A stretch of DNA of 38,059 bases from Microbacterium sp. (GCA_031177765.1 JAPSKH010000019.1:1-38059), one strand, 5' to 3'; counted from the stretch's first letter, positions 12,079 to 21,335 are shown. Notes: generated by a model from the letters alone, not told the origin. A program made the numbers and translations.

Positions 12079-12141
12079 CGAACGGCGCCGACATCGACGA
12101 CCGCGCCGTCGGGGGTGTCCCGGTTCCGCCCGTCGAGGTCG

Positions 12142-12166
12142 CTTCACCTTCGACCAGAGGGTGAAG
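12142..12166 (-). terminator. Possible hairpin terminator after the DinB-like gene
   Basis: CTTCACC (12142-12148) pairs with GGTGAAG (12160-12166) around an 11-base loop, starting one base past the stop codon on the minus strand. There is no T-run after it, so it may be a weak terminator or a 3' end stabiliser. Confidence 0.35.
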
Positions 12167-12167
12167 G

Positions 12168-12614
12168 TCAGAAGTCCTCGTCGAGCGCGTACTGCTGCTG
12201 CCACGAGTGCGGCCTGTCGATCCGCAGTGCGTAGAGGTAGCGGATCAGCTGGCCTTGATGCTGGGTCTCGTGCTCGAGCAGCGCCAGCGCGTAGGTGAAC
12301 GATGCCTCATCCGCCGCGTCGAGGCCCGCGATCCACTCGTCGACGGCGCCCGCGGTCGCCACGAGCGCGGCGCGCAGCGCGCCGGCATCGGCGGCATCAC
12401 GCGGCACCGGACTGGTGAAGCCCTGCCACGCGCCCGCACGCGCCGCGCGAGGGTAGCTCTCCCGCGCCCCGAGTACGCACCACAGCTGGTGCCCCATCGT
12501 GTCGGAGGGGAGGTCCGCCAGTCGCGAGCCCAGCTGCTCGGCGCTGAGGGTGTCGACGAGATCCAGGTAGAGCGTGTTCGCGCGGGAGAGCCGGCGCCGC
12601 AGGAGGTCGTTCAC
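12168..12614 (-). CDS. DinB-like (DinB/YfiT four-helix) protein
   Basis: A 148-residue protein resembling the DinB/YfiT-type four-helix bundle family, many members of which bind a divalent metal through three histidines. The segment HETQHQGQLIRYLYALR near residues 110-127 carries the paired HxxxH. An earlier His in TMGHQLWCVLGARE could be the third ligand. Some relatives are thiol-dependent transferases, but no substrate can be assigned. The GTG start lies 9 bases after the stop of the GNAT gene, so the two form an operon with the GNAT gene first. The alternative is an ordinary protein of unknown function with this fold. Confidence 0.8.
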   Translation of the reverse strand: MNDLLRRRLSRANTLYLDLVDTLSAEQLGSRLADLPSDTMGHQLWCVLGARESYPRAARAGAWQGFTSPVPRDAADAGALRAALVATAGAVDEWIAGLDAADEASFTYALALLEHETQHQGQLIRYLYALRIDRPHSWQQQYALDEDF

Positions 12615-12623
12615 GCTCTCACG

Positions 12624-13205
12624 TTAGGGGTTGTCGCGCAGGTCGAGCCGCATCACGACGCGCGGGAACCCGGCGAGCACGGACGTCGTGTCGGCGGCTT
12701 TCGTGAACCCGGCCCGCTCGAACAGGCGACGGGTGCCGACATAGGCCATCGTGAGGTCGACCTTCTCGCCCTTGTTGTCGACGGGGTAGCCCTCGACCAC
12801 CGGCGCACCGCGCTCGCGCGCGTACGCGACCGCGCCGTCCAGCAGGGCGTGCATGATCCCCTGCTTGCGGTGTCCGGGCCGGACGCGGAAGCACCACAGC
12901 GACCACACCTCGAGGTCGTCCACGTGCGGGATGCGGCGGTTGCGCGCGAACGACGTGTCGGAGCGCGGGTGCAGGGCCGCCCATCCCACCGGCTCGTCGC
13001 CGTCGTACGCCAGGACGCCCGGCGGGGGATCCTGCGCGCACAGCTCGCGCACGCGCTCGGCACGCGCGGGCCCACGCAGGGCGAGATTCTCCTTGGAGCC
13101 GAGGCGGTAGCTCAGGCAGAAGCACACGTTCGACCCGGGGTTCTTCGGGCCGATCACCGCGGCGACGTCCTGGAACACCGTTGCCGGACGCACGCTGATC
13201 GACAT
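12624..13205 (-). CDS. GNAT-family N-acetyltransferase
   Basis: A 193-residue acetyl-CoA-dependent acetyltransferase of unknown substrate. The acetyl-CoA motif A is visible at about residues 108-120 (VRPGHRKQGIMHA), preceded by the beta-4 strand DLEVWSLWCFRV and followed by a typical C-terminal RRLFERAGF. The N-terminal CFCLSYRLGSKENL is a distinctive Cys-containing segment that I cannot assign. The ATG at 13205 opens MSISVRPATV; the open frame upstream is antisense noise. The downstream DinB-like gene starts 9 bases after its stop. It is divergent from the Nudix gene with 87 bases between. Confidence 0.87.
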   Translation of the reverse strand: MSISVRPATVFQDVAAVIGPKNPGSNVCFCLSYRLGSKENLALRGPARAERVRELCAQDPPPGVLAYDGDEPVGWAALHPRSDTSFARNRRIPHVDDLEVWSLWCFRVRPGHRKQGIMHALLDGAVAYARERGAPVVEGYPVDNKGEKVDLTMAYVGTRRLFERAGFTKAADTTSVLAGFPRVVMRLDLRDNP

Positions 13206-13280
13206 GGTTCCACTGTGCCCGCCGCATCCGACATCGTCCACGGCGCGGCGGCCGTGAGCGACAGTCCCGCGCCGGGTTCG

Positions 13281-13286
13281 TAGGCT
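13281..13286 (+). promoter_or_regulatory. Candidate -10 element (TAGGCT) before the Nudix gene
   Basis: TAGGCT ends 6 bases before ATG 13293. The intervening GAGGGC could also be read as a weak ribosome site. The same hexamer and distance occur before the polyprenyl synthase gene. Confidence 0.4.
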
Positions 13287-13292
13287 GAGGGC

Positions 13293-13775
13293 ATGCCGAC
13301 TCCCGACTTCGTCCTGGATTTGCGCCGCATGATCGGCACGCACCCGCTGGCGCTCGCGGGGGTCACCGCGGTGGTGTTCCGCGGCGACACCGTGCTGCTC
13401 GGACGCCGCAGCGACAACGGCGCGCTCACACCGATCACCGGCATCGTCGACCCCGGAGAGGAGCCCGCCGACGCGGCGGTGCGCGAGACCCTCGAGGAAG
13501 CAGGGGTGGTGTGCCGCGTCGAGCGCCTGGCGTGGGTGCACCAGATCCCTCGCATCGTCTACGGCAACGGCGACCAGGCCGACTATCTGGATCTGACGTT
13601 CCGGTGCGCCTGGGTCTCGGGCGAGCCGTACCCCGCGGACGGCGAGATGACCGAGGTCGGCTGGTACGGGCTCGATGAGCTGCCCGAGCTGGACCGCGAC
13701 ATGCTGCGCCGCATCGCGCACGCGGTGGCCGAGGACGACCCGGCGCACTTCGAAGGCGGCCGCGCGCCGCGGTGA
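13293..13775 (+). CDS. Nudix hydrolase
   Basis: A 160-residue pyrophosphohydrolase acting on a nucleoside diphosphate linked to another group; the exact substrate is not readable. The Nudix box spans residues 50-72 with the canonical pattern: Gly50, Glu57, and the RETLEEAGV block with the metal-binding glutamates. An N-terminal helix (DFVLDLRRMIGTHPL) precedes the fold, as in ADP-ribose or MutT-like members from actinobacteria. It is a single-gene unit, convergent with rluD (37 bases between the stops) and divergent from the GNAT gene. Confidence 0.9.
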   Translation: MPTPDFVLDLRRMIGTHPLALAGVTAVVFRGDTVLLGRRSDNGALTPITGIVDPGEEPADAAVRETLEEAGVVCRVERLAWVHQIPRIVYGNGDQADYLDLTFRCAWVSGEPYPADGEMTEVGWYGLDELPELDRDMLRRIAHAVAEDDPAHFEGGRAPR

Positions 13776-13812
13776 GCGGTCGCCGTCGGACCCGGGCCCA
13801 CGCGAGCGCGGC

Positions 13813-14733
13813 TCAGTCGCCGCGCAGGATCTCCAACGCGTGGGCGAGGTCGGCGGGATAGTGCGAGGTGAAGGTGACCCACTCCCCCGTGGCCGGGTGG
13901 GTGAAGGACAGCTCCTGCGCATGCAGCCACTGACGAGCGAGTCCCAGCCGCGCCGACAGGGTCGGGTCCGCACCGTACAGCGGGTCGCCCACGCAGGGGT
14001 GCCGGTGCGCGGCCATGTGCACGCGGATCTGGTGCGTCCTTCCGGTCTCCAGGTGGATCTCTAGCAGGGCCGCTCCGCGGAACGCCTCGATGGTCTCGTA
14101 GTGGGTCACCGAGTCCTTGCCCGCGGGGGTGACGGCGAACTTCCACGAATGCGTGGGATGCCGTCCGATCGGCGCGTCGATCGTGCCGGAGAGCGGGTCG
14201 GGGTGCCCCTGGACGACGGCGTGGTAGACCTTGTCCACCTCGCGCGCCTTGAACGCGTGCTTGAGCGCCGTATACGCCGACTCCGTCTTGGCCACCACCA
14301 TCAGGCCGCTCGTGCCGACGTCGAGGCGGTGCACGACGCCCTGACGTTCCGCCGCGCCGGTGGTGGCGATCCGGAAGCCGGCGGCGGCCAGCGCGCCCAG
14401 CACCGTCGGCCCCTCCCATCCCAGGGAGGGGTGCGCGGCGACACCCGCCGGCTTGTCGACCACGACGATGTCGTCGTCGTCATGCACGATGCCCAGCTCC
14501 GGCACGGCGACGGGAACGACGCGCGGCTCCTCCTTCGGTGTCCACGACACCTCCAGCCACGCGCCACCGGCGAGCTTGTCGCTCTTGGCCAGCACGCGCC
14601 CGTCCATCGCGACGCCTCCCGCCTCGACGACGTCGGCCGCGAACGTGCGCGAGAAGCCGAGCATCTTGGCCAGCGCGGCGTCGACGCGTGTGCCGTCGAG
14701 CCCATCCGGCACGGGAAGGCTGCGGGACTCCAC
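13813..14733 (-). CDS. rluD: 23S rRNA pseudouridine synthase, RluD/RluA family
   Basis: Converts specific uridines of large-subunit rRNA to pseudouridine. The 306-residue protein has an N-terminal S4-like RNA-binding domain ([17 protein letters not shown] onward) and a catalytic domain with [15 protein letters not shown], whose Asp is the nucleophile. Later motifs are [13 protein letters not shown] and GDPLYG. I chose GTG 14733, one base after the lspA stop, with AAGGA just upstream. The open frame extends 35 codons further, but that stretch overlaps lspA and is low complexity. Linkage lspA-rluD is widespread in bacteria. Confidence 0.92.
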   Translation of the reverse strand: MESRSLPVPDGLDGTRVDAALAKMLGFSRTFAADVVEAGGVAMDGRVLAKSDKLAGGAWLEVSWTPKEEPRVVPVAVPELGIVHDDDDIVVVDKPAGVAAHPSLGWEGPTVLGALAAAGFRIATTGAAERQGVVHRLDVGTSGLMVVAKTESAYTALKHAFKAREVDKVYHAVVQGHPDPLSGTIDAPIGRHPTHSWKFAVTPAGKDSVTHYETIEAFRGAALLEIHLETGRTHQIRVHMAAHRHPCVGDPLYGADPTLSARLGLARQWLHAQELSFTHPATGEWVTFTSHYPADLAHALEILRGD

Positions 14734-14734
14734 G

Positions 14735-15379
14735 TCAGTCCTTCTGGGAGCCGGATGCCTCGGCGCCGGTCGCGGCGTCGCCGGGGGTCGCGCGGTGGGC
14801 TCCCTCCGCCGGCTCGTCTTCGGCGCGGCGGCGCTCACGGGTGCCGTCGAGACGGATGCCGAGGAGCACGAGCAGCGCGACGGCGATCATCATCGAGACG
14901 ATGAAGATGTCGGCGACGTTGTAGATGGCCGGCGACATGCCCGGGAGGAACCACATCCAGGGCGTCAGGATGAAGTCCACGACGTGCCCGACGCCGAACC
15001 CGGGGTCACGCAGCAGCCGATCGGCGAGGTTGCCGAGCACGCCGCCGAGCAGCAGCCCGAGGGCGACCGACCACAGTCGGGAGGTCACGCGGGTGGCAGC
15101 GAGCCAGACGATGGCGACCGCCACGGCGGCCAGGGCGATCGTGAAGACCCACGTCACCTCCTCGCCGAGAGAGAAGGCGGCACCCGGGTTGCGGGTGAGA
15201 TAGAAGCTGAGGAAGTCGCCGAGAACCCGCACGGGCTCCTGGAAGGGCAGATTCTCGAGAGCGAAATGCTTGGTCAACTGGTCGGCGGCCAGCACCACCA
15301 CCGCGAGGATCGCGATGGTGATGCCGGCCGCCGCCTGACGACCCTTGGAGGGGCTCAGGGACCGGGGTCGGCCTGTCAA
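14735..15379 (-). CDS. lspA: Lipoprotein signal peptidase (signal peptidase II)
   Basis: Membrane aspartic protease that cleaves prolipoproteins before the lipidated cysteine. The 214-residue protein has four helices and the two catalytic aspartates in GNLADRLL and [17 protein letters not shown] is also typical. The C-terminal tail of about 40 residues (rich in Glu, Arg and Ala) is longer than in many homologues. The start is probably TTG 15379, 9 bases after the wag31 stop; no better in-frame start precedes the first helix, but no good ribosome site is visible. Likely a client: CtaC, which has a lipobox. Confidence 0.92.
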   Translation of the reverse strand: MTGRPRSLSPSKGRQAAAGITIAILAVVVLAADQLTKHFALENLPFQEPVRVLGDFLSFYLTRNPGAAFSLGEEVTWVFTIALAAVAVAIVWLAATRVTSRLWSVALGLLLGGVLGNLADRLLRDPGFGVGHVVDFILTPWMWFLPGMSPAIYNVADIFIVSMMIAVALLVLLGIRLDGTRERRRAEDEPAEGAHRATPGDAATGAEASGSQKD

Positions 15380-15388
15380 AGGGCCGGC

Positions 15389-15970
15389 CTAGAGGCCCAC
15401 GGCCGAGACCGACTGGGCGCCGGAGGTCGTCGCCGTGGTCTCGAGGTCGCGCAGCTTGCCCTCGATGTAGCTGCGCAGCTGCGCGCGGTAGTCGCGCTCG
15501 AAGTTGCGCAGCTCGCTGATGCGGCCCTCGAGGTTCGTGCGCTCGCGCTCGAGCTTGGCGAGCTCCTCGCGGCCGCGCGTCTCGGCCTCCGAGACGATGG
15601 ATGCGGCCTGCGCCTTGGCGTCGGCGATCAGCTGGTCGCGCTGGGCGATGCCCTCGGCGACGTGCTCGTCGTGCAGGCGCTGCGCCAGCTCGATGATGCC
15701 GGCGCTGGCGGCGGGCGCCGTCGTGGCGGCGGGAGCCTCGGCGACGGGAGCCGGGGCGGGAGCGGGCTCCGCGGCCTGCGCAGGAGCGGGCGTCGCGCCG
15801 GACTCGTACGCGGCCAGCTTGGCCTTCAGCTCCTCGTTCTCGGCGAGTGCCTTGCGCCACTCGACGACGATCTCGTCGAGGAAGTCGTCGACCTCGTCGG
15901 GGTCGAAACCCTCCTTGAAGCGGACGTGCTGGAACTGCTTCGTGACGACGTCATCGGGGGTCAATGCCAT
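15389..15970 (-). CDS. wag31: DivIVA/Wag31 polar growth and division protein
   Basis: Coiled-coil scaffold that marks the poles and septum and organises cell-wall growth in actinobacteria. The 193-residue protein starts MALTPDDVVTKQFQHVRF, followed by DPDEVDDFLDEIVVEW, the conserved membrane-binding N-terminal domain. An Ala/Pro-rich linker (about residues 53-90) precedes a long heptad-type coiled coil (about 95-175). This is shorter than mycobacterial Wag31 (about 260). AGAGGAA 6 bases upstream supports ATG 15970. A probable promoter in the 129-base gap before it suggests expression independent of the rest of the cluster. Confidence 0.94.
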   Translation of the reverse strand: MALTPDDVVTKQFQHVRFKEGFDPDEVDDFLDEIVVEWRKALAENEELKAKLAAYESGATPAPAQAAEPAPAPAPVAEAPAATTAPAASAGIIELAQRLHDEHVAEGIAQRDQLIADAKAQAASIVSEAETRGREELAKLERERTNLEGRISELRNFERDYRAQLRSYIEGKLRDLETTATTSGAQSVSAVGL

Positions 15971-16044
15971 GGTGATTCCTCTTTCGAGCGCTCAGGTCGC
16001 TGGCCGATGTCGGTGGACCGGCTGGGGGTCGGTCGTACCAGGAA

Positions 16045-16074
16045 AGCATAGCCGCGCCTCATCGGACTGTCGAA
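16045..16074 (-). promoter_or_regulatory. Probable promoter of wag31
   Basis: On the minus strand TCGACA (16069-16074) and TATGCT (16045-16050) are separated by 18 bases. This is the best two-box promoter in the cluster and lies in the yggT-wag31 gap, giving a leader of roughly 70 bases. Confidence 0.5.
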
Positions 16075-16099
16075 GGACGGTGACGCGCGAAGACGGCCG

Positions 16100-16399
16100 T
16101 CAGTTCGCGATGGCGCGCGTCACGCTGAGCAGGATGAAGCACAGCAGCATCGTCAGGGCGAAGCCGAAATCGATCGCGATCGTTCCCACCCGCAGCGGCG
16201 GGATGAGACGGCGGAACAGCCGGATGGGCGGGTCGGTGACGGTGTACACGATCTCAGCCGCGACCAGCCCCGCCCCACGGGGGCGCCACTCCCGGTTGAA
16301 GAACGGGATCCACTCCAGGATCAGTCGTGCCAGCAGCACGAAGACGTAGAGCAGCAGCGCGAGGTTGAGAATCGATGCGATGAGTTGGACGACAGCCAC
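16100..16399 (-). CDS. YggT family membrane protein
   Basis: A 99-residue protein of the YggT family, which lies next to sepF in many Gram-positive and actinobacterial genomes. There are two hydrophobic regions: residues 6-28 (ASILNLALLLYVFVLLARLILE) and about 72-96 (TIAIDFGFALTMLLCFILL). Between them is the family motif YTVTDPPIRLFRRLIPPLR. The exact role is unknown; the neighbourhood implies membrane organisation at the division site. Start GTG 16399 is 9 bases after the sepF stop, so it belongs to the yggS-sepF-yggT unit. Confidence 0.9.
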   Translation of the reverse strand: MAVVQLIASILNLALLLYVFVLLARLILEWIPFFNREWRPRGAGLVAAEIVYTVTDPPIRLFRRLIPPLRVGTIAIDFGFALTMLLCFILLSVTRAIAN

Positions 16400-16408
16400 G
16401 AAGCCAGA

Positions 16409-16870
16409 CTACGGCTGCGTGAACGGAACCGAATCCGCGTCGGCCTGTGCCACCGCGCCGTCACCGGACACGGCGACGTTCTCGGGCGAGAGCAGGAACA
16501 CCTTGCTGGTGACCCGCTCGATGCGCCCGTAGAGGCCGAGCGAGAGGCCGCTGGCGAAGTCGATGAGGCGGCGTGCGTCCGCGTCGCTCATCTGCGAGAG
16601 GTTGATGATGACGGGGATGCCTTCGCGGAAGTTCTCGGCGATCACCTGAGCGTCGCGGTACTGCTTGGGGTGCACCGTCAGGATCTCGTTGACCGTGGGC
16701 GGCGCCGGCTGACGCACGACGGCGGGACGGTGGATCGGCGTCACGGGCGCCGCCTTCTCGACCACGGCCTCAGGCTTGCGGGCGCGCTGCTGCGGCGCGG
16801 GCTCCTCGTAGACCTCTTCCTCGTCGGCGAGGCCCAGGTACACCATGGTCTTCTTGAGCGGGTTCGACAT
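16409..16870 (-). CDS. sepF: Cell division protein SepF
   Basis: Membrane anchor of the Z ring, which replaces FtsA in actinobacteria. The 153-residue product begins [19 protein letters not shown], the amphipathic membrane-binding helix. A variable linker follows, then the SepF domain ([52 protein letters not shown]). I chose ATG 16870 because GGAGG lies 5 bases upstream and the family N-terminus starts there. An upstream in-frame ATG at 16891 would add seven residues (MSTTEDA) and lacks such a site. It follows yggS after about 30 bases. Confidence 0.94.
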   Translation of the reverse strand: MSNPLKKTMVYLGLADEEEVYEEPAPQQRARKPEAVVEKAAPVTPIHRPAVVRQPAPPTVNEILTVHPKQYRDAQVIAENFREGIPVIINLSQMSDADARRLIDFASGLSLGLYGRIERVTSKVFLLSPENVAVSGDGAVAQADADSVPFTQP

Positions 16871-16902
16871 CGCATCCTCCGTAGTGCTCATCTGTTCTGA
16901 GG

Positions 16903-17589
16903 TTAACCGCGTTCCGGCCGCGGGCCCGTGATTGCCGAGCCGATCCGCAGGTGTGTCGCGCCCGCGGCGATGGCCTCGGCGAAATCGGCGGTCATGCCGG
17001 CCGAGATCCAGTCGGCGTCAGGCACGACGGCGCGCACGGTGTCGGCGTAGCGGCGAAGCCGCTCGAAGGCCGGCGCCGGCGGTTCGTCGAGGGGCGCCAC
17101 CGCCATGACGCCGCGCACCCGCAGGGACGGCAGCTGCGCCGCGTGCGTCGCCAGCGCCTCGAGCTCAGCAGGGGCGACGCCGCCGCGGCCGGGATCGTCG
17201 GTGAGGTTCACCTGCAGCAGCACGTCGAGCACGGGATCGCCGTCGTCTGCCGCGTGATGCAGCGCGTCGGCGAGCCGGGCGCGGTCCACCGAATGGACGA
17301 CGGATGCCGCAGCCCGGATCGCCCGCGCCTTGTTGGTCTGAGCCTGCCCGATGAAGTGCCATCGCAGCCCCTCGAGCGCCCCGACCTCGACGACCTTGCG
17401 GCTGAACTCCTGCTGGCGGTTCTCCCCCACGTCACGGACGCCGAGCCGGTACAGGTCGGCGACGAGTGACGCCGGGTGGAACTTCGTCACCACGATGCGC
17501 GTGAGCTCAGAGGCATCCCGGCCCACCGCACGCGCGGCATCCGCGATCTGGGCGTCGACGGCGGCGAGGCGCTCGGCGAGGTCCGTCAT
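16903..17589 (-). CDS. yggS: Pyridoxal phosphate homeostasis protein, YggS/PROSC family
   Basis: Binds pyridoxal 5'-phosphate and keeps cofactor and amino-acid pools balanced; it has a TIM-barrel like the N-terminal domain of alanine racemase. The 228-residue protein carries the cofactor Lys36 in VVTKFHPA, then [45 protein letters not shown] and the phosphate-binding [14 protein letters not shown] with [13 protein letters not shown]. It lies directly between ftsZ (19 bases) and sepF. In many actinobacteria pgeF (yfiH) sits between ftsZ and this gene; here there is no room for it. Confidence 0.94.
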   Translation of the reverse strand: MTDLAERLAAVDAQIADAARAVGRDASELTRIVVTKFHPASLVADLYRLGVRDVGENRQQEFSRKVVEVGALEGLRWHFIGQAQTNKARAIRAAASVVHSVDRARLADALHHAADDGDPVLDVLLQVNLTDDPGRGGVAPAELEALATHAAQLPSLRVRGVMAVAPLDEPPAPAFERLRRYADTVRAVVPDADWISAGMTADFAEAIAAGATHLRIGSAITGPRPERG

Positions 17590-17608
17590 CGGCTGGCCCG
17601 TCGGGGGC

Positions 17609-18754
17609 TTACTTCAGGAAGTCGGGGATGTCGAGGTCGTCGTCGCCGAACGCGGAGTCGTACGAGCTGTCGGACACGGCCGCCACCGAGACGGGGACGG
17701 CCGGCTCGACCTCGCGGTCCTTCGCGGCATCGTCGGCCGACGTCGTGGGCAGCGCCGGCGCCGTGACGACGCGCGCGGCCGTCATCGGCTCGATGCGCGC
17801 CTGCGGCTCGCCGCCGTCGAAGCCGGCGGCGATGACGGTGACCCGCACCTCGTCGCCGAGCGTGTCGTCGATCACGGTGCCGAAGATGATGTTCGCCTCC
17901 GGGTGAGCCGCTTCCTTGACCAGCTGCGCGGCGTCGTTGATCTCGAAGATGCCGAGGTTCGACCCGCCCTGGATGGACAGCAGCACACCGTGCGCGCCCT
18001 CGATCGAGGCCTCGAGCAGGGGCGACTCGACCGCGAGTTCGGCCGCCTTGATGGCACGGTCGGCACCGCGGGCGGATCCGATGCCCATGAGCGCCGAGCC
18101 GGCGCCCTGCATGACCGACTTGACGTCGGCGAAGTCGAGGTTGATCAGACCCGGAGTCGTGATGAGGTCGGTGATGCCCTGCACACCGGCGAGGAGCACC
18201 TGGTCGGCGGTCGCGAACGCCTCGATCATGGAGATCCCGCGGTCGCTGATCTCGAGCAGGCGGTCGTTCGGCACGACGATGAGGGTGTCGACCTCTTCCT
18301 TGAGGCGCGCGACGCCGGATTCGGCCTGCTGCTGGCGACGGCGTCCCTCGAACGAGAAGGGCTTGGTCACGACGCCGATCGTGAGTGCGCCGATCGACTT
18401 CGCGATCTTCGCGACGACGGGCGCACCGCCGGTGCCGGTCCCGCCGCCTTCGCCGGCGGTGACGAAGACCATGTCGGCGCCGCGCAGGGCCTCTTCGATC
18501 TCTTCGGCATGGTCCTCGGCGGCTCGCCGGCCGACCTCGGGATCCGCGCCGGCGCCGAGGCCGCGCGTGAGCTCGCGTCCGACGTCGAGCTTGACGTCGG
18601 CGTCGCTCATCAGCAGCGCCTGGGCATCGGTGTTGATGGCGATGAACTCGACGCCCCGCAGGCCGAGCTCGATCATCCGGTTGACGGCGTTGACGCCGCC
18701 TCCGCCGACCCCGACCACCTTGATGACGGCGAGGTAGTTCTGGTTCTGGCTCAT
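17609..18754 (-). CDS. ftsZ: Cell division GTPase FtsZ
   Basis: Tubulin-like GTPase that forms the Z ring. The 381-residue protein starts [20 protein letters not shown], with the GTP-binding signature GGGTGTGG at about residues 103-110 and the T7-loop region [13 protein letters not shown] variable linker precedes the conserved C-terminal peptide [11 protein letters not shown], which in actinobacteria docks SepF and FtsW. The start is secured by GGAGG 6 bases before ATG 18754. A 160-base leader upstream contains two inverted repeats and is the most AT-rich part of the cluster, suggesting a separate ftsZ promoter or post-initiation control. Confidence 0.98.
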   Translation of the reverse strand: MSQNQNYLAVIKVVGVGGGGVNAVNRMIELGLRGVEFIAINTDAQALLMSDADVKLDVGRELTRGLGAGADPEVGRRAAEDHAEEIEEALRGADMVFVTAGEGGGTGTGGAPVVAKIAKSIGALTIGVVTKPFSFEGRRRQQQAESGVARLKEEVDTLIVVPNDRLLEISDRGISMIEAFATADQVLLAGVQGITDLITTPGLINLDFADVKSVMQGAGSALMGIGSARGADRAIKAAELAVESPLLEASIEGAHGVLLSIQGGSNLGIFEINDAAQLVKEAAHPEANIIFGTVIDDTLGDEVRVTVIAAGFDGGEPQARIEPMTAARVVTAPALPTTSADDAAKDREVEPAVPVSVAAVSDSSYDSAFGDDDLDIPDFLK

Positions 18755-18790
18755 GCCGGCCTCCGTAGCCCTGGACCTTCGTAACCTTCA

Positions 18791-18805
18791 ACCTCTAGTA
18801 GAGGT
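18791..18805. repeat. Perfect palindrome in the ftsZ upstream region
   Basis: ACCTCTA and TAGAGGT flank a single central G, giving 7-base perfect arms. It begins 36 bases before the ftsZ start codon. It could be a protein-binding operator or a small RNA hairpin close to the ribosome site. Confidence 0.7.
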
Positions 18806-18810
18806 ATAAA

Positions 18811-18831
18811 GAATTGCCCGGTATGCAATTC
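18811..18831. repeat. Second inverted repeat in the ftsZ upstream region
   Basis: GAATTGC and GCAATTC pair perfectly around a 7-base spacer. On the minus strand it is followed by TTTATACC, so it could act as a weak terminator after ftsQ, as part of an ftsZ promoter or as an operator. The AT-rich arms stand out from the surrounding GC-rich sequence. Confidence 0.7.
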
Positions 18832-18914
18832 CTCGACTCGAAAGTAAGGCGATGCCGTCGCCAAGCCCGGACCCGCGCGGCGTGTCGCGCCATCCCGTGT
18901 CGGAAGTCGCGAGG

Positions 18915-19916
18915 TCAGCGGATGACGATCGCCTGCGGCGACGAGACGTCGTAGCTGGAGACGTCGGCCGGGGGCCGTGAGGCCATCGCGCGCTGCAGCA
19001 CGAAGGCCTTGTAGGCGGAGTCCTCGGCGCTGCCCCACACGACCTGCGTCTGCGTGCCGCCGAGCGTGAGCGTCACGTCGTCGGGTGTGGTTGCGGCCAC
19101 GGCCGTGACCTGCGCGCGGATCTCCTCGGGAAGCGATCGCATCACCTGTCCGGCCGCCGTGAAGGCGTCCGAATCCACGCCGCCGCGGATCGACAGCACG
19201 GGGACACCCGCCGGTGGCGTGGCGGAGGTCGACAGCGCGACGCCCGCGGCATCCACGACGGTGTGGCCCGCGCGCGTCTCGATCGCGCCGATCGGCGTGC
19301 GCTCGACGATGCGCACCACCAGGTCGTGCGGCGGGCGCGCCTCGAGGGTGTACGACTCCACCAGTGGGAAGGCGACGAGCTCGGCCTTGATCGCGCTCTC
19401 GTCGATGAGCGGCAAGGGCGTGCCGATCTGATCCGACAGCGCGGCGGTCACCTCGTCGGGGTCCAGCTGCTGCACTCCGGCGACGGTGATGCGCTGCACC
19501 GCGAACAGCGGACTGTACGCGGCGCCGACCGTGCCGAGCGCCACGGCGAGCAGGGATGCCGCCACGCCGAGCCAGATCGCCCGGCGACGCCGCTGGCGGG
19601 CCGTGAACCGGCGGACCTCCGCGCGCAGCGCCCTGCGCCGGGCGCGGGCCGCCTTCCAGACCTGACGGAAGCCGACTCCGGGCGGCGCGTCCTCGGCGGC
19701 CACGTGGGGCTCCCCCGTTCCGCGCGGGTCGAGCGGCGCGGTGATGGGGATGACGGGCGCCGTGTCGTCGTGCTGCGGCGCGACGCGGGAGTCGGCCGCC
19801 GTGGCATCCGCCATGCCCGCCTCGGAGCGACGCGCGGAACGGCCGTGACCGGCGGACGGGGCCGGCTGCTCGGCGGCGCGCGCGGGCGGCTGCGGCAACG
19901 GCGACGGCCGGCGCAC
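18915..19916 (-). CDS. ftsQ: Cell division protein FtsQ
   Basis: Bitopic divisome protein linking early and late division proteins. The 333-residue protein has a cytoplasmic N-terminus of about 120 residues rich in Pro, Ala and Arg, and one membrane helix (IWLGVAASLLAVALGTVGAAY). The POTRA domain follows (LFAVQRITVAGVQQLDPDEV, ESYTLEARPPHDLVVRIVERTP), then the FtsQ beta-domain. The start is uncertain: GTG 19916 lies 6 bases after the murC stop, with GGGGAAG upstream; ATG 19814 has a closer GAGGCGG. Both keep all domains. Confidence 0.92.
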   Translation of the reverse strand: MRRPSPLPQPPARAAEQPAPSAGHGRSARRSEAGMADATAADSRVAPQHDDTAPVIPITAPLDPRGTGEPHVAAEDAPPGVGFRQVWKAARARRRALRAEVRRFTARQRRRRAIWLGVAASLLAVALGTVGAAYSPLFAVQRITVAGVQQLDPDEVTAALSDQIGTPLPLIDESAIKAELVAFPLVESYTLEARPPHDLVVRIVERTPIGAIETRAGHTVVDAAGVALSTSATPPAGVPVLSIRGGVDSDAFTAAGQVMRSLPEEIRAQVTAVAATTPDDVTLTLGGTQTQVVWGSAEDSAYKAFVLQRAMASRPPADVSSYDVSSPQAIVIR

Positions 19917-19922
19917 GCGGGG

Positions 19923-21335
19923 CTACTTCCCCGGATCCGCCGCGCTGCGCTCGAGAGCCTCGAGCACCTGCGGGATGATCAGGTTGACGTTGCCGCAGCC
20001 CAGCGTGATGACGTAGTCGCCGCTGCGGGCGATCGACGCGGTGTAATCGGCCGCAGCCTGCCAGTCCGCCACGAAGTGGACGCGCGAGGGGTCGTCGAAG
20101 GCGCCGCTGACGAGCTCGCCGGTGACACCGGGAACGGGATCCTCGCGGGCGCCGTACACGTCGAGCACGACGGTGTGGTCGGCCAGTCCCTCGAGCACCT
20201 CGGCGAACTCCCGGTACATCTGCTGCGTACGGGAGTAGGTGTGGGGCTGGTGCAGCGCGATGATGCGCCCGCCGCCGATCACCGTGCGCGCCGCCGACAG
20301 TGCCGCCGCGACCTCCGTCGGGTGGTGGGCGTAGTCGTCGTAGACGCTCACGCCGCGCTCGACGCCGTGCAGCTCGAAGCGGCGGACGGTGCCCGAGAAC
20401 CCCTCGACCGCGCGCACGGCCGCCTCGAGCCCGTGCCCGAGGGTCAGCAGCACCGCCACCGCGCCCGCGGCGTTGATCGCGTTGTGCGCACCAGGGATGG
20501 GCAGGCGCGCCTCGACGGTCATGCCGTCGTGGGTGATGGAGAACGAGACCGGACCGTCGGTGCGGATGCCCGTCACGCGGACCACGGCGTCCTCGGCCTC
20601 GCCGAACGTGACGATCCGCGAATGCGTCAGCTGCTCGGAAACGAGCCGCGCACCGGGATCGTCCGACGAGATCACGACCGCCTCGCGGGCCTCGTCGGCG
20701 AAGCGCGCGAAGGCCGCGTAGAACGCCTCCCGCGTGCCCCAGTGGTCGAGATGGTCGGGGTCGACGTTCGTGATGAGGGCGATCGAGGTGTCGTAGAGCA
20801 GGAACGTGCCGTCGGACTCGTCGGCCTCGATGACGAACAGGTCGTCCGCACCGCTGCCGCTCGAGACGCCGAGCTGGGCGATGACGCCGCCGTTGACGAA
20901 GGTCGGGTCCACGCCGAGGTCGCGCAGGGCCGTGACGATCATGCCGGTCGACGTCGTCTTGCCGTGTGCGCCGGCGACCGAGACGAGCCGGCGCCCGCCG
21001 ATCAGCCAGTACAGCGCCTGCGAACGGTGGATGACGTGGAGCCCGCGCTCCTTGGCGAGCACGAACTCGGGGTTCTCGGGCCAGATGGCGCCGGTGTGCA
21101 CGACGGTGTCGACGTCGTCTGCGAGGTTGGCGGCGTCGTGACCGACGTAGACGGCGGCCCCCAGCGCCTCCAGCTCCCGCAGTCCCTTGCTGTCGGCGCG
21201 GTCCGAGCCCGACACGCGGATGCCGCGCTCGAGGAACATCCGCGCGAGCCCCGACATGCCGGAGCCGCCGATGCCGATGAAGTGGGCGGCCTCGATGTGC
21301 TCGGGGATGGGAAGGCTGAGGTCGGGTCTGATCAT
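19923..21335 (-). CDS. murC: UDP-N-acetylmuramate--L-alanine ligase
   Basis: Adds L-Ala to UDP-MurNAc using ATP, the first amino-acid step of peptidoglycan precursor synthesis. The 470-residue protein has the N-terminal UDP-binding motif [13 protein letters not shown], the P-loop [12 protein letters not shown] (residues 121-132), [23 protein letters not shown] and [11 protein letters not shown]. It is parted from murG by 607 bases that hold a gntR gene on the opposite strand, so transcription from murG would have to read through it. A TAGGAT hexamer 9 bases before ATG suggests murC has its own promoter. Confidence 0.97.
   Translation of the reverse strand: MIRPDLSLPIPEHIEAAHFIGIGGSGMSGLARMFLERGIRVSGSDRADSKGLRELEALGAAVYVGHDAANLADDVDTVVHTGAIWPENPEFVLAKERGLHVIHRSQALYWLIGGRRLVSVAGAHGKTTSTGMIVTALRDLGVDPTFVNGGVIAQLGVSSGSGADDLFVIEADESDGTFLLYDTSIALITNVDPDHLDHWGTREAFYAAFARFADEAREAVVISSDDPGARLVSEQLTHSRIVTFGEAEDAVVRVTGIRTDGPVSFSITHDGMTVEARLPIPGAHNAINAAGAVAVLLTLGHGLEAAVRAVEGFSGTVRRFELHGVERGVSVYDDYAHHPTEVAAALSAARTVIGGGRIIALHQPHTYSRTQQMYREFAEVLEGLADHTVVLDVYGAREDPVPGVTGELVSGAFDDPSRVHFVADWQAAADYTASIARSGDYVITLGCGNVNLIIPQVLEALERSAADPGK

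Noticed and set aside
14734..14838. N-terminal extension of the pseudouridine synthase by 35 residues
   Set aside because: It would overlap lspA and is Pro/Arg/Ala low complexity. GTG 14733 has a ribosome site and gives the normal start of the S4-like domain.
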